In this document: positions 6,255-6,893 of the stretch, one piece after another
Position numbering within the stretch: position 1 is the first letter of the stretch
How the letters are laid out: each line of letters opens with the position of its first letter
Assembly: GCA_001800085.1 (NCBI GenBank)
Contig: MGUS01000060.1
Span: 1-6,893, forward strand
Source of the DNA: Elusimicrobia bacterium RIFCSPLOWO2_01_FULL_60_11
GTDB lineage: Bacteria; Elusimicrobiota; Elusimicrobia; 2-02-FULL-39-32
Direction of reading: 5' to 3'
DNA length: 6,893 nucleotides
Made by a program: the position numbers and the translations under genes
The notes under the pieces: model-generated
What the model saw: only the letters and a program-made list of their open reading frames with translations
Told to the model about the DNA's origin: nothing
The model's database searches: none

Positions 6255-6893
6255 TGGGATGGACCTCCGGGATTATTTGAGGTGCGCGGGTCGGCGGAGA
6301 GGCCCTGCTGATACAGGACTCGGGCCTCATCGTTCTTGCCGGCCTTGGCGTACAGTGAAGAAAGCGCCAGGTAGGAGTGGAAAAATCGGGGGTTCATGCG
6401 GATGGCCGCGCGGTATTCCAATTCGGCGTCCCTCCAGCGGCCCAAGGCGGCGTAACTGTTCGCCAGGTTGTGGTGGGTCTCCGGATACTGGTCGTTCGTC
6501 CGTATTGCGGCCAAGTATTGCTCAATGGCCTCATTATATCTCATTTCATCCGCGTAGGCCATCGCAAGATTGTTGCGGAACCGCGCACTCGAAGGGGCGT
6601 GTCTCAAGTTGTGCTCATAGAACGCGATGGGGTCCTTCCAGACGCGGTTCTGGGCCACGGTCTTGGCCGCTCCAAAGGCGCAGAGGAGCGCGAGCGCCAT
6701 ATAATAGGAAGCTCTCGGAAGAAGGGAAAGCAGATAGACCGCGATCAGGGCCAGGCCCGCCATGGACATGTAGAGCCAGCTCTCCACGATGGTGGTGCTG
6801 ATGGGGATGAGGATGTTGGAAACGGGCACCAGGCAGAAAAGGAACCATAGGATGCCGAAAGGAATCACTCCCTCTCCACGTAGTGGAGAGGGT
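6251..6893 (-). CDS. Membrane protein with C-terminal TPR repeats (5' end outside window)
   Basis: This is the C-terminal part of a multi-pass membrane protein ending in tetratricopeptide repeats. The frame is open to the right edge, so the true start probably lies outside. The first in-frame start codon visible is a GTG at 6868, and the residues below count from it. Hydrophobic segments lie at about 4-22 and 33-69, with the motif FGILWF followed by PVSN and, later, ESWLYMS. This pattern is seen in bacterial TMTC-like TPR membrane proteins, where it falls in the middle of a long membrane domain. Three TPR units follow at about 94-127, 128-161 and 162-195, with the typical spacing of N/L-A-Y, A-ALGR and AEL-Y-A residues, then a short Gly/Pro tail. 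TPRs suggest a protein-binding role at the membrane; no substrate can be named. The stop overlaps the isomerase start as ATGA. An inverted repeat sits in frame at the edge of the window (6870-6892). Family assignment is moderate. Confidence 0.75.
   Translation of the reverse strand, partial: PSPLRGEGVIPFGILWFLFCLVPVSNILIPISTTIVESWLYMSMAGLALIAVYLLSLLPRASYYMALALLCAFGAAKTVAQNRVWKDPIAFYEHNLRHAPSSARFRNNLAMAYADEMRYNEAIEQYLAAIRTNDQYPETHHNLANSYAALGRWRDAELEYRAAIRMNPRFFHSYLALSSLYAKAGKNDEARVLYQQGLSADPRTSNNPGGPSQ
6263..6268 (-). promoter_or_regulatory. Shine-Dalgarno site of the parvulin gene
   Basis: On the minus strand GGAGGT lies eight bases before the ATG at 6254. It is the strongest ribosome binding site in the window and lies inside the end of the TPR gene. 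It supports the chosen start and suggests the isomerase is translated independently as well as by ATGA coupling. Confidence 0.8.
6870..6892. repeat. Inverted repeat with 10-base arms, in frame in the TPR gene
   Basis: The arm CCCTCTCCAC (6870-6879) and its exact complement GTGGAGAGGG (6883-6892) are separated by the three bases GTA. Read on the minus strand in the frame of the TPR protein, the element encodes roughly PSPLRGEG with no stop, immediately before the conserved IPFGILWF segment. Similar hairpins that translate to SPLRGEG-like peptides are a common dispersed repeat type in bacterial genomes (general knowledge; not checked here). The copy may continue beyond the right edge. A purine-rich GGAG lies five bases before the GTG at 6868, so the element could also have created a new start site. 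Confidence 0.7.

Overview
This is a GC-rich (about 60 % by eye) bacterial window in which every recognisable gene lies on the minus strand. All are packed head to tail like one polycistronic unit. The products are an RND-type transporter with a large periplasmic domain, a signal-peptide-bearing parvulin, a TPR membrane protein and a GT-C-type membrane protein, so the host is almost certainly a Gram-negative (diderm) organism. The taxon cannot be fixed from this sequence. The mix of short palindromic repeats inside genes recalls uncultured candidate phyla such as Elusimicrobiota, but that is only an impression.

In transcription order (high to low coordinates): (1) the C-terminal part of a membrane protein with three TPRs, running off the right edge (6251-6893); (2) a secreted SurA/PpiC-type peptidyl-prolyl isomerase (5319-6254); (3) a complete AcrB-like RND transporter of 1081 residues (2026-5271); (4) a 487-residue multi-pass protein resembling GT-C glycosyltransferases (563-2026); (5) the N-terminal 188 codons of a second RND transporter, running off the left edge (1-566). 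The junctions are ATGA (1 to 2), a 47-base spacer holding a palindrome (2 to 3), TGATG (3 to 4) and CTGA (4 to 5). This spacing points to translational coupling. No gene-free stretch over 300 bases exists, and no promoter, terminator, RNA gene, IS or CRISPR array was seen.

The likely theme is the cell envelope: two RND permeases that may work together or in sequence, a periplasmic folding factor, and a possible sugar-transfer or polyprenyl-phosphate-dependent membrane enzyme between them. No membrane-fusion protein or TolC-like channel gene is visible; these would have to lie outside the window.

The most unusual content is structural. Three unrelated palindromic repeat families occur in the 6.9 kb: a 28-base perfect palindrome (two copies), a GC-rich bulged hairpin and a 10-base-arm inverted repeat. 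Three of the four copies lie in frame inside protein-coding sequence at positions expected to be loops or linkers. The fourth supplies the stop codon of the isomerase gene; beyond that stop the frame stays open to a TGA that would form the ATGA overlap with the transporter start. The second RND gene appears to begin at a rare CTG codon.
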